Source of the DNA: Bradyrhizobium sp. 195
Lineage (GTDB): Bacteria > Pseudomonadota > Alphaproteobacteria > Rhizobiales > Xanthobacteraceae
DNA: 64,000 nt
Direction of reading: 5' to 3'
Assembly (NCBI RefSeq): GCF_023101665.1
Contig: NZ_CP082161.1
Coordinates: 4,402,001 to 4,466,000, forward strand
This document shows positions 33,501 through 41,959 of this stretch, piece after piece. The notes below the pieces were generated by a model. The model was not told where the DNA came from. It worked only from the letters and a program-made list of their open reading frames with translations, and ran no database searches. The position numbers and the translations under genes are program-made. Each line of letters opens with the position of its first letter. The stretch's first letter is position 1.

Positions 33501-33650
33501 ATGTGTACCAAGTACGACCCACAGCTTGAAGCCGAGGCCGCGATGAAGCGGGCTGCGGCATCGGAAGGCGTCGATCGGCAACGCTTGATCCAGCTGGCCT
33601 TGGCCTGGCACGAGCTCGCCCGAGATCGGCGCGACGAGCGGGCGGACTGA
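33501..33650 (+). CDS. 49-aa hypothetical protein
   Basis: The frame begins MCTKYDPQLE and encodes a charged, helical, soluble mini-protein (LIQLALAWHELARDRRDERAD). There is no strong ribosome-binding site. It is followed closely by the double hairpin at 33718-33779. No family is recognised. Confidence 0.4.
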   Translation: MCTKYDPQLEAEAAMKRAAASEGVDRQRLIQLALAWHELARDRRDERAD

Positions 33651-33709
33651 GGGCATTTCTCGGGGAAATTTGACGATCACAGGCCGAGGTCGGTCGGCCC
33701 GTTGATCTG

Positions 33710-33790
33710 CATGAGAAGGCCCCGTGCTCGGGGGACAAGCACGGGGCCCTTCAAAGCCGACCGGGGCTGGGAGGTCGGCACCACTTGATT
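33710..33790 (-). ncRNA. candidate small RNA with two hairpins
   Basis: On the minus strand, hairpin 1 is GCCGACC/GGTCGGC (33756-33762 with 33773-33779) with a loop that contains CCTCCC/CAGCCCC-like, C-rich sequence. Hairpin 2 is GGCCCCGTGCT/AGCACGGGGCC (33718-33728 with 33738-33748), followed by CTTCT. C-rich loops that can mask ribosome-binding sites are typical of several alphaproteobacterial small RNAs. There is no gene on this strand nearby. The T run is poor. Confidence 0.35.
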
Positions 33791-33908
33791 TCGTGCATTC
33801 CAACGTACCGGTCGTGATCTCGTTCCACGCCGCCTTCGCATTTTATTGGGCCGCGGTTCGCTTGCGCTTAAAATAGGAACACTCGTTCCTTGCGGACGTT
33901 GGCCGGCT

Positions 33909-34121
33909 ATGACCGACCCCGAATTACGCGCACAGTCTTTCCAGATTGCCTGGAAATATCTCGATCGATCCGGCCTGCTCACAGGTGAGCACAGGGAAGC
34001 AGCGCGCTTCATCCTGAACAGAATCGACCGCATGATGCTGCGAGGAGAGCGGCGCAGACTGCTGCTGTCGAACGCTGCGATCGATGCCTATCGGCTGCGG
34101 CCCGTGCTCGTGAGCGCATGA
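33909..34121 (+). CDS. small hypothetical soluble protein
   Basis: This is a 70-residue helical protein beginning MTDPELRAQS with segments AWKYLDRSGLL and FILNRIDRMMLRGERRRLLLSNAAIDAYR. The RIDRMMLRGERRR-x-LLSN-x-AIDAYR ending is, as far as I recall, conserved in short Bradyrhizobium proteins. There is no signal or membrane segment. Copy C of the hairpin repeat follows 21 bp after the stop. Confidence 0.6.
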   Translation: MTDPELRAQSFQIAWKYLDRSGLLTGEHREAARFILNRIDRMMLRGERRRLLLSNAAIDAYRLRPVLVSA

Positions 34122-34142
34122 TCGACCTGGACGCAACCAGTC

Positions 34143-34217
34143 GTTAACGAACGCTCCGCACCTGATTTTGTGATCGCGATTCGTGCCTTGCGAACGAAGC
34201 AGAGTCGGATCGTGAAC
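34143..34217. repeat. hairpin repeat, copy C of three
   Basis: The copy starts GTTAACGAACGCTCCGCACC and contains ATTCGTGCCTTGCGAACGAA and AGAGTCGGAT, matching copies A (4243) and B (4606) in order and spacing but more diverged. It ends just before the terminator at 34221. Confidence 0.5.
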
Positions 34218-34220
34218 AAA

Positions 34221-34241
34221 CAAAAAGCCCCCGAAGGGGCT
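34221..34241 (-). terminator. rho-independent terminator of the DUF2171 gene
   Basis: On the minus strand AGCCCC, loop, GGGGGCT is followed by TTTTTG. It lies 7 bp after the stop codon of the gene at 34248-34475 and is a clear intrinsic terminator. Confidence 0.85.
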
Positions 34242-34247
34242 CAGTGT

Positions 34248-34475
34248 CTAGGCGGCTTCCGTCTTCGGGACGGCGTCGGCATTCACTGAAAGCTTGACGA
34301 CATCGCCTTCGACGGCACCGACATATTTGGTGTCGATGTAGTGATGATGGTCCTTGTGACCTTCCGGGCTGTCCTTGCGCGTCAACTTGATCCGGTTGCC
34401 CTCGACGCGATCGACGGTGCCGACGTGTGCGCCGTCCTTGCCGATGATTTTCATGTGCTCTCTGATGTCAGCCAT
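34248..34475 (-). CDS. DUF2171 family protein
   Basis: This 75-residue soluble protein has the DUF2171 pattern: IREHMKIIGKDGAHVGTVDRVEGNRIKLTRKDSPEG followed by HHHYIDTKYVGAVEGDVVKLSVNAD. The fold is a small beta-barrel related to PRC barrels; the His run may bind metal. Stress-related roles have been suggested for the family, but the function is not established. It is a single-gene unit with its own terminator. Confidence 0.88.
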   Translation of the reverse strand: MADIREHMKIIGKDGAHVGTVDRVEGNRIKLTRKDSPEGHKDHHHYIDTKYVGAVEGDVVKLSVNADAVPKTEAA

Positions 34476-34591
34476 GTTGTCCTCCTTGCATAGGTCTCAA
34501 CTGCCGACACCGCTGTTCGTTGCAGCAGACGGGCGTTGGACCCAAGGCGCTTTCCGCACGTTGACCTCCGATCGGATCTGCCAAGACGCGC

Positions 34592-35872
34592 ATGGAGAGC
34601 ATTCAGGCCTATCTGGAACGGAAGCATGAGGAGCTCAGGCTGTTGAACGACTGCCTGAGACATCGGCTCGATTTGGCGCGTCCGCGTTCCGTCGACGATA
34701 TCGTCAGGTCCAAATTCCAGATCACCGCGGCGCTGAGGGCGGAGCAGGAGCTGCACGACTGGAAGGCGACCGAGACAGCCTGGTCGCATACGGCCGATCG
34801 CGTCAACGGGCCCTTCGAGTTCAGTTACGACTATCAGCGAGCCGACCTTACGGTGCGCGGGCCTTCATTCTATGAGTTCGACTGCGGCTGCGCGAGCACG
34901 GCGATCTATACTGCCTCAGGCATGGCCGCAATCTCCGCCGTGCTGCTGGCGTCCGCGCACATCGTCGAGAAGGCTGATATCCTGGTGCTTCCAGGCTCCT
35001 ATGGTGAGACGCTGGAGTTGATCCGGGGCTTTGTTCCTCATTTGCGGCCCGTGGTTTTAGGCCTGCCGCTGGGCGGTGCGTTTACTTCGGGGAATTCGCC
35101 GCGAATTCTTCTGTTGGATTCCTGCTCCCTCGCGGGCGCTTTCGAGGCCGCGCTGCGAAGTGACGGCTCGGGTCTCGATCTCCTGGTTTTCGATACGACC
35201 TGCTTCGCCGGCCGTTCGGGCCGGATCAGGCGGGTCCTGAAATGGGCCCAGCGATACGGAATTCCGCTGGTGCTGGTGCGAAGCCACAACAAGCTCGATT
35301 CGCTCGGGGCGGAATATGGCCGGCTCGGCTCGGCCGTCTTCGTGCACGATGAGCCCCAGCGGGCAGGACGCCCTGAATGCACACGTCTCGCGTCCGAGAC
35401 CCGCAACGCGGTGCGCCTTCTCGGCGGAGCGGCGTTGCCGGCGCATTTCCCGCCCTTCGTGGGCAGCGCGGCCTACTTGGCCCTCACGAAGCGGCGCGTA
35501 GCGGCGATCTTGCGCAACAGCCGAAGCATGGCTCGATATTTTGCTGCGCAGCTCCCGGCACTATCGGCCGAACTCCATTTCACCCACGGTCTCTACGTCA
35601 CCCTCCGGGGCAAGCGTCCCCTCGACGAGGGGAGCGCGCGGCAGGCGGCCGAGGACATGAGCAACGAGCTGCGCGCAGAAGGCTTCCCGATCCGCCACGC
35701 CGGCAGCTTCGGTTTCGACTTCGCCGCGACCGAGTGGTTTCACGACGCGACCACGGATCTGTACAGCGTCCGGGTGACGGTCCCGGATTTGCCGACGGAC
35801 ATGTGGGACGATCTCACCGCGGCGATTGCGCGGTGGTGGCACGCCCATCAGTGCGCGGGCGGTGAAGCTTGA
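34592..35872 (+). CDS. putative PLP-dependent (fold type I) enzyme of unknown substrate
   Basis: This is a 426-residue soluble protein. The middle looks like a fold type I PLP enzyme of the Cys/Met or aminotransferase kind: IYTASGMAAISAVLLA (106-120), LVLPGSYGETLELI, then LLVFDTTCFAGRSG with Asp201 in the place that pairs with the pyridine nitrogen, and VRSHNKLDSLGAEYG with Lys234 as probable Schiff-base lysine. The first 70 residues are helical and extra. It has no enzyme neighbours. The overall match is weak and no substrate can be named. Loss of activity is also possible. Confidence 0.55.
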   Translation: MESIQAYLERKHEELRLLNDCLRHRLDLARPRSVDDIVRSKFQITAALRAEQELHDWKATETAWSHTADRVNGPFEFSYDYQRADLTVRGPSFYEFDCGCASTAIYTASGMAAISAVLLASAHIVEKADILVLPGSYGETLELIRGFVPHLRPVVLGLPLGGAFTSGNSPRILLLDSCSLAGAFEAALRSDGSGLDLLVFDTTCFAGRSGRIRRVLKWAQRYGIPLVLVRSHNKLDSLGAEYGRLGSAVFVHDEPQRAGRPECTRLASETRNAVRLLGGAALPAHFPPFVGSAAYLALTKRRVAAILRNSRSMARYFAAQLPALSAELHFTHGLYVTLRGKRPLDEGSARQAAEDMSNELRAEGFPIRHAGSFGFDFAATEWFHDATTDLYSVRVTVPDLPTDMWDDLTAAIARWWHAHQCAGGEA

Positions 35873-35905
35873 GTATTTGGCGATAGGGCGAGGAGGGCGA
35901 CTCAA

Positions 35906-36157
35906 TCAATCGACCGCCAGGCAATGCTCCAGGTGCGGCTTTTCGTTGTTGTCGCGGCTGGGACGCGCCCATTCCTGAACGGCGAAGGCGAGGTGATGCT
36001 GGCCCATCGCGCCGCCAATGATAGATGCTTGAGCCACCTCGATCGGCTTCGTGACCACGCTGGTGTTCACCACGCCTGCGTCGATTGCCAAATACGACAT
36101 CGCGACGATCGCCACCGCAGATGCGATAGCCATTCTTGTCCACTCGGAAGGCGGCAT
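35906..36157 (-). CDS. small hypothetical exported or membrane protein
   Basis: The 83-residue protein begins MPPSEWTRMA and has an N-terminal hydrophobic segment (IASAVAIVAMSYLAI), then a polar part with a Pro/Ser/Asn-rich end. A well-placed AAGGA precedes the ATG at 36157, so this start is preferred over one 21 bp upstream. The segment may be a signal anchor. No family is recognised. Confidence 0.5.
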   Translation of the reverse strand: MPPSEWTRMAIASAVAIVAMSYLAIDAGVVNTSVVTKPIEVAQASIIGGAMGQHHLAFAVQEWARPSRDNNEKPHLEHCLAVD

Positions 36158-36275
36158 TAAAATCCTTATCGGGCGCACTGCGCCCGGCGCTTAGATAGGG
36201 CTGATCTGTGTGGTTCAAAGGCCGCGGCGAGCGGACCCACGCGTTCGTGAAGGGCGGTTGAGTGGTAAATGAGAT

Positions 36276-36352
36276 TGGCGATCCCGGCAGGACTCGAACC
36301 TGCAACCCGCGGAGTAGAAATCCGCTACTCTATCCAGTTGAGCTACGGGACC
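36276..36352 (-). tRNA. tRNA-Arg (anticodon TCT)
   Basis: Read on the minus strand it begins GGTCCCG, has TAGCTCAACTGGATAGAG in the D-arm, the anticodon loop TTTCTAC with anticodon TCT, TTCGAGTCC in the T-arm, and ends CGGGATCGCCA with CCA encoded. All stems pair, with one G-T in the acceptor. It reads AGA/AGG arginine codons, rare in this GC-rich genome. Confidence 0.95.
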
Positions 36353-36512
36353 GTCTGGAGCCGCCCCGGTTGGGGGCTGGCTGTTCATCTACCATGCCAT
36401 TATGAAAAATATCGTCTTTCGCCAAGCCTGAACCGAACCCTTTTCCTCAATGCCGCGACAAAGCGGAACGGTGGCGTGTCAGGGTGCCGGGTTGAGCGGC
36501 AGCGGACTGGAG

Positions 36513-36758
36513 ATGGATCACATCGCCGGTAACGCTGAAGAGCTTCCGGGATACGGCCGCCGGTCGACGGATCTGGTATTGCTGCGCCATCAGGACGGCG
36601 TGCGCGACAATATCTTGATCGGTCTCCTCTGGGCTTGCCTTGTCATGGCGAATGCGACGATTTGCACCTTTGGTTCCATCGCCTTGAGTCTGTCACCATT
36701 CCGCGCATTTCATGCCGCCTGCGGGCGGCTGTCCGCGATTTCCGGGAGTCCCTCATGA
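36513..36758 (+). CDS. doubtful small membrane protein before the macroglobulin gene
   Basis: This 81-codon frame begins MDHIAGNAEE and has one hydrophobic helix (ILIGLLWACLVMANATICTFGSIAL). Its TGA overlaps the ATG of the next gene (ATGA), which hints at coupling. The Shine-Dalgarno sequence sits too close to the ATG, and the frame has no recognised relatives. The rest of the gap between tRNA-Arg and 36755 shows nothing else. Confidence 0.3.
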   Translation: MDHIAGNAEELPGYGRRSTDLVLLRHQDGVRDNILIGLLWACLVMANATICTFGSIALSLSPFRAFHAACGRLSAISGSPS

Positions 36759-39700
36759 TCGGTCTTGTTCGCGCCGTCACACTCTGCGCCGCGCTGGCGC
36801 TCGGCCTTAGCGCGGCACAAGCCGCTGACAAAGCGTTCAAGCGCGACGATCTCGCCGATTCCGCGATCAAGCTGGAGGCGCAGATCAAGAGCGAAGCGGG
36901 GCCGGTCGCCAAGACCAATGCGACGCTGAAGACGGATGCCGACGCCGCTTTCCGGCGTAATGATTACCGCACGGGGCTCTCGGTGCTCGGCCAGATCGCG
37001 GCCACCACGCCGGAGGATACCGGCAATTGGCTGCGGCTCGCCAAGGTGATCTTCCAGATCTCGCCGAAAAGCTCGAGCGAGCAGACCTTCCTGCTGGAGC
37101 GCGCCTCGACCGCGGCCTACATTGCCTACCAGCGGGCCGGCAACCCGGGCGAGGAGGCCGACGCGCTTGCCGTGCTCGGCAAGTCGCTGGCGGAACGGAA
37201 ATTGTGGCGGCCGGCGCTGGACGCGCTGCGGCTGTCGCTCGACATGCGCGAGGTCGCCGACGTCCGCGGCCAGTATGAGAAAATGCGCGATGAGCACGGC
37301 TTCCGGCTGCTCGACTACACCGTGGACTCGGATTCGGCGAGCCCGCGCGCCTGCTTCCAGTTCTCGGAGGAGCTGGCAAAACGCACCGACTTCGCGCCGT
37401 TCCTGGCGCTGGCGGGCCAGGACAAGCCGGCGCTGTCGGCCGAAGGCAAGCAGCTCTGCGTCGACGGGCTGAAGCACGGCGAGCGCTACAACATCAATTT
37501 GCGCGCCGGCCTGCCGTCCACCGTGAAGGAAGGCCTGCCGAAATCGGCCGAGTTCAACGTCTATGTGCGCGACCGCAAACCCTTCGTGCGCTTCACCAGC
37601 CGGGCCTATGTGCTCCCGAGGACCGGCCAGCGCGGCATTCCCGTTGTTAGCGTCAACACGCCCGCGGTCAACATCAACGTGTTCCGGATCGGTGACCGCA
37701 ACCTGATCAACACGGTGGTCGACAGCGACTTCCAGAAGACGCTGTCGAAATATCAGCTCAGCGATCTCGGCGACGAGCGCGGCGTCAAGGTTTGGACCGG
37801 CGAGCTCGCGACCGCGATGACGCTGAACCAGGACGTCACCACGGCATTCCCGGTCGATCAGGCCCTCGGCGAGCTCCAGCCGGGCGTCTATGTGATGACG
37901 GCCGCCGCCAAGGGGCCGGGCTCGGACGACGAGTACCAGCTCGCAACGCAATGGTTCATCGTCTCCGATCTCGGCGTGTCGGCCTATTCCGGCAATGACG
38001 GTATCCACGTGTTCGTCAACTCGCTGGCCTCGACCGATCCGGTCGGCAAGGCCGAGGTGCGCCTGGTTGCCCGCAACAACGAGATCCTGGCCACCCGCAA
38101 GACCGACGAGAGCGGCCACGTGCTGTTCGAAGCCGGCCTTGCCCGGGGCGAGGGCGGCCTGTCGCCGGCGATGCTCACCGTGACCGGCGAGAAGGCCGAT
38201 TATGCCTTCCTCAGCCTGAAGTCCTCCGCCTTCGACCTGTCCGACCGCGGCGTCTCCGGCCGCGCGGTGCCTGCCGGCGCCGACGCCTTCGTTTATGCCG
38301 AGCGCGGCGTCTACCGTTCCAGCGAGACCGTCTATCTCACCGCGCTCTTGCGCGACGGGCAGGGCAACGCCGTCTCCGGCGGGCCGCTGACGCTGGTGAT
38401 CGAGCGCCCCGATGGCGTCGAATTCCGCCGGGCCGTGCTGTCCGATCAGGGCGCCGGCGGCCGCACACTGGCCGTGACGCTCAATTCGGCTGTGCCGACC
38501 GGGACCTGGCGGGTGCGTGCCTTCACCGATCCGAAGGGCTCCTCGGTCGGCGAGACCACCTTCATGGTCGAGGATTACGTCCCCGACAGGATCGAATTCG
38601 ACTTGTCCGCCAAGGACAAGCTGATCAAGGCTAACGCTCCAGTAGAGCTTAAGGCGGACGGCCATTTCCTTTATGGCGCGCCGGCCTCGGGTCTTGCGCT
38701 CGAAGGCGACATGCTGGTCGCGCCCGCGAGCGAGCGCCCGGGCTTTGCCGGCTACCAGTTCGGCGTCGCCGACGAGGAGACCACCTCGAACGAGCGCACG
38801 CCGCTGGAGAATCTGCCGGAAGCCGACGCCAATGGCGTTGCGACTTTCCCGGTGACGCTGGACAAGCAGCCGGCCTCGACCCGTCCGCAGGAGGCGCAGA
38901 TCTTCGTCCGCATGGTCGAGACCGGCGGCCGCGCCGTCGAGCGCAAGATCGTGCTGCCGGTCGCGCCCACCGCGGCGCAGATCGGCGTCAAGCCGCTGTT
39001 CGGCGACAAGAACGTGGCCCAGGGCGACAAGGCCGAGTTCGATGTCGTGTTCGTCTCGCCCGAGGGTGAGAGGCTGCGCCGCGACGGCCTGCGTTACGAG
39101 CTCCTGGAGATGGAGTCGCGCTATCAATGGTATCGCCAGAACAATTACTGGGAGTACGAGCCGGTCAAGTCGACCTCGCGCGTCGCCGACGGTGACGTGA
39201 CTGTTGCGGCCGACAAGCCGACGCGGCTTTCGCTCGCGCCCCAGCCCGGCCGCTACCGGCTCGATGTGAAGTCGAACGAGGCCGATGGCCCGGTGACCTC
39301 AGTGCAGTTCGACGTCGGCTGGTACTCCGACGGCAGCGCCGACACGCCGGACCTGCTGGAGACCTCGATCGACAAGCCGCAATATTCCTCAGGCGACACC
39401 ATGACGGTGTCGGTCAATGTCCGCAGCGCCGGCAAGCTGACCATCAACGTGCTCGGCGATCGCCTGCTGACGACGCAGACCATCGACGTCAAGGAAGGCA
39501 CCGCCCAGGTTAAGCTCCCGATCGGCAAGGATTGGGGCACCGGTGCCTACGTCGTGGCGACGCTGCGCCGTCCGCTCGATGCCGCTGCCCAGCGCATGCC
39601 GGGCCGGGCGATCGGGCTGAAATGGTTCGGCATCGACAAGCAGACCCGCACGCTGCAGGTGAAGCTGTCGCCGCCAGCGTTGATCCGGCCGAACGCGACG

Positions 39701-41959
39701 TTGAAGATCCCGGTCAAGCTCGACGGGCTCAATCCCGGCGAGGACGCCAAGATCGTCATCGCCGCGGTCGACGTCGGCATCCTCAACCTCACCAATTACA
39801 AGCCGCCGGCTCCGGACGATTACTATCTCGGCCAGCGCCGCCTGAGTGCCGAGATCCGCGATCTCTATGGACAGCTGATCGACGGCATGTCCGGCACGCG
39901 CGGCCAGATCAAGTCCGGCGGCGACGCCGGCGCTGGCGAACTCCAGGGCTCGCCGCCCGCGCAAAAGCCGCTGGCCCTGTATTCGGGCATTGTCACCGTC
40001 GCCGCTGACGGCACCGCCGAAGTGAGCTTCGACATTCCGGAGTTCGCCGGCACCGCGCGCGTGATGGCGGTGGCGTGGACTGCGACCAAGCTCGGCCGCG
40101 CCAACACCGATGTCGTGATCCGCGACCCCGTGGTGCTGACCACGACCCTGCCGCGCTTCCTGCTCAATGGCGACCACGGCACGGTCAATCTCGAGATCGA
40201 CAATGTGGAGGGCCAGGCCGGCGACTACGTCATCAACGTGAAGACGGGCGGTCCGGTGAAGATGACCGGCAATCCCGCGACCACGGTCAAGCTCGCCGCC
40301 AAGCAGCGCAACTCGTTCTCGCTCGCGGTCGACGCAACCGCCGCGGGGCAGGCGACGCTCGACGTCGACATCAAGGGGCCGAACGGCCCGACGCTGGCGC
40401 GCCACTATGCGTTCGAAGTCAAGGCCGCGACGCAGGTGCTGGCGCGTCGCTCGATCCGCACCCTGGCCAAGGGTGAGAGCCTGACGCTGACCTCGGACAT
40501 GTTCTCCGATCTCGTGCCGGGCACCGGCAGCGTCTCGGTCTCGGCGAGCCTGTCGACCGCGCTCGACGCGGCGACGATCCTCAAGGCGCTCGACCGCTAT
40601 CCCTATGGCTGCTCGGAGCAGATCACGAGCCGCGCGATGCCGTTGCTTTATGTCAACGACCTCGCGGCCGGCGCGCATCTGGCGATGGACACCGAGGTCG
40701 ACCAGCGCATCCGCGACGCGATCGAGCGGCTTCTGGCTCGTCAGGGCTCCAATGGCTCGTTCGGCCTGTGGTCGGCGGGCGGCGACGATGCCTGGCTGGA
40801 CGCCTATGTCACGGACTTCCTGACCCGCGCCCGCGAGAAGGGATTTGTGGTGCCGGACGTGCTGTTCAAGAACGCGCTCGACCGCATCCGCAACTCCGTC
40901 GTCAACGGCAACGAGCCGGAGAAGGACGGTGGCCGCGATCTCGCCTACGGCCTCTACGTGCTCGCGCGCAACGGCGCGGCGCCCATCGGTGATCTCCGCT
41001 ATCTCGCCGATACCAAGCTTGCCAACCTGGCAACGCCGATCGCGAAGTCGCAGCTCGCGGCGGCGCTGGCGCTGGTCGGCGACCGCAACCGCGCCGAACG
41101 GGTCTATGGCGCCGCCCTCGACAGCCTCGCGCCGAAGCCCGTGCTGGAGTTCGGACGCACCGACTACGGCTCGCAGCTCCGCGATGCCGCAGCTTTGGTG
41201 TCGCTTGCCAGCGAAGGCAACGCGCCGAAGGCGACGCTGACGCAGGCGGTGTCGCGGGTCGAGACCGCGCGCGGGCTGACGCCCTACACCTCCACGCAGG
41301 AGAATGCGTGGCTGGTGCTCGCCGCACGTGCGCTCGCCAAGGAGAACCTGTCCATGGAAGTGGACGGCCAGCCGGTCAAGACCGCGCTCTATCGCAGTTA
41401 CAAGGCTGTGACGCTGGAGGGCAAGCCGCTGAAGATCACCAACACCGGCGATGCGCCGGTGCAGGCCGTGGTCTCGGTGTCGGGCTCGCCGGTGACGCCG
41501 GAGCCGGCGGCGTCGAACGGCTTCAAGATCGAGCGCAATTACTTCACGCTCGACGGCAAGCCGGCAGACATCAGCAAGGTCAAGCAGAACCAGCGCTTCG
41601 CGGTGGTGCTGAAGATCACCGAGGCCAAGCCCGAGTACGGCCACATCATGGTGTCCGACTATCTGCCCGCGGGCCTCGAGATCGACAACCCGAAGCTGGT
41701 GTCGTCAGGCGACAGCGGCACGCTGGACTGGATCGAGGACGGCGAGGAGCCTGAAGACGCCGAGTTCCGCGACGACCGCTTCACCGCGGCAGTCGACCGT
41801 GCCTCGGACTCCAAGTCGGTCTTCACGGTCGCCTATATCGTGCGCGCCGTCTCGCCGGGCAAATACGTGCTGCCGCAGGCCTATGTCGAGGACATGTACA
41901 ATCCCTCGCGCTACGGCCGCACCGGCACCGGCAACGTCGAGGTGCGGGCGGCGAAGTGA
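36755..41959 (+). CDS. bacterial alpha-2-macroglobulin (YfhM type) with thioester motif
   Basis: This 1734-residue periplasmic protein traps foreign proteases. It has a signal peptide (MIGLVRAVTLCAALALGLSAAQA). Successive macroglobulin domains follow (DAFVYAERGVYRSSETVYLTALLRD is the MG signature), then ADGTAEVSFDIPEFAGTARVMAVAWT (A2M core), the thioester site GCSEQ (Cys1286), and an alpha-toroid TED domain (RQGSNGSFGLWSAGGDDAWLDAYVTDFL). There is no lipobox Cys, so it is probably soluble rather than anchored. It is followed at once by PBP1C, the partner thought to repair the wall where the trap has been breached. Confidence 0.93.
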   Translation: MIGLVRAVTLCAALALGLSAAQAADKAFKRDDLADSAIKLEAQIKSEAGPVAKTNATLKTDADAAFRRNDYRTGLSVLGQIAATTPEDTGNWLRLAKVIFQISPKSSSEQTFLLERASTAAYIAYQRAGNPGEEADALAVLGKSLAERKLWRPALDALRLSLDMREVADVRGQYEKMRDEHGFRLLDYTVDSDSASPRACFQFSEELAKRTDFAPFLALAGQDKPALSAEGKQLCVDGLKHGERYNINLRAGLPSTVKEGLPKSAEFNVYVRDRKPFVRFTSRAYVLPRTGQRGIPVVSVNTPAVNINVFRIGDRNLINTVVDSDFQKTLSKYQLSDLGDERGVKVWTGELATAMTLNQDVTTAFPVDQALGELQPGVYVMTAAAKGPGSDDEYQLATQWFIVSDLGVSAYSGNDGIHVFVNSLASTDPVGKAEVRLVARNNEILATRKTDESGHVLFEAGLARGEGGLSPAMLTVTGEKADYAFLSLKSSAFDLSDRGVSGRAVPAGADAFVYAERGVYRSSETVYLTALLRDGQGNAVSGGPLTLVIERPDGVEFRRAVLSDQGAGGRTLAVTLNSAVPTGTWRVRAFTDPKGSSVGETTFMVEDYVPDRIEFDLSAKDKLIKANAPVELKADGHFLYGAPASGLALEGDMLVAPASERPGFAGYQFGVADEETTSNERTPLENLPEADANGVATFPVTLDKQPASTRPQEAQIFVRMVETGGRAVERKIVLPVAPTAAQIGVKPLFGDKNVAQGDKAEFDVVFVSPEGERLRRDGLRYELLEMESRYQWYRQNNYWEYEPVKSTSRVADGDVTVAADKPTRLSLAPQPGRYRLDVKSNEADGPVTSVQFDVGWYSDGSADTPDLLETSIDKPQYSSGDTMTVSVNVRSAGKLTINVLGDRLLTTQTIDVKEGTAQVKLPIGKDWGTGAYVVATLRRPLDAAAQRMPGRAIGLKWFGIDKQTRTLQVKLSPPALIRPNATLKIPVKLDGLNPGEDAKIVIAAVDVGILNLTNYKPPAPDDYYLGQRRLSAEIRDLYGQLIDGMSGTRGQIKSGGDAGAGELQGSPPAQKPLALYSGIVTVAADGTAEVSFDIPEFAGTARVMAVAWTATKLGRANTDVVIRDPVVLTTTLPRFLLNGDHGTVNLEIDNVEGQAGDYVINVKTGGPVKMTGNPATTVKLAAKQRNSFSLAVDATAAGQATLDVDIKGPNGPTLARHYAFEVKAATQVLARRSIRTLAKGESLTLTSDMFSDLVPGTGSVSVSASLSTALDAATILKALDRYPYGCSEQITSRAMPLLYVNDLAAGAHLAMDTEVDQRIRDAIERLLARQGSNGSFGLWSAGGDDAWLDAYVTDFLTRAREKGFVVPDVLFKNALDRIRNSVVNGNEPEKDGGRDLAYGLYVLARNGAAPIGDLRYLADTKLANLATPIAKSQLAAALALVGDRNRAERVYGAALDSLAPKPVLEFGRTDYGSQLRDAAALVSLASEGNAPKATLTQAVSRVETARGLTPYTSTQENAWLVLAARALAKENLSMEVDGQPVKTALYRSYKAVTLEGKPLKITNTGDAPVQAVVSVSGSPVTPEPAASNGFKIERNYFTLDGKPADISKVKQNQRFAVVLKITEAKPEYGHIMVSDYLPAGLEIDNPKLVSSGDSGTLDWIEDGEEPEDAEFRDDRFTAAVDRASDSKSVFTVAYIVRAVSPGKYVLPQAYVEDMYNPSRYGRTGTGNVEVRAAK

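Noticed and set aside
36710..41644. Two very long antisense frames (about 805 and 751 codons) opposite the macroglobulin gene
   Set aside because: They mirror the codon structure of the macroglobulin gene on the other strand, are rich in Arg/His/Gln low-complexity sequence and carry no domain. Such frames are expected opposite GC-rich genes.
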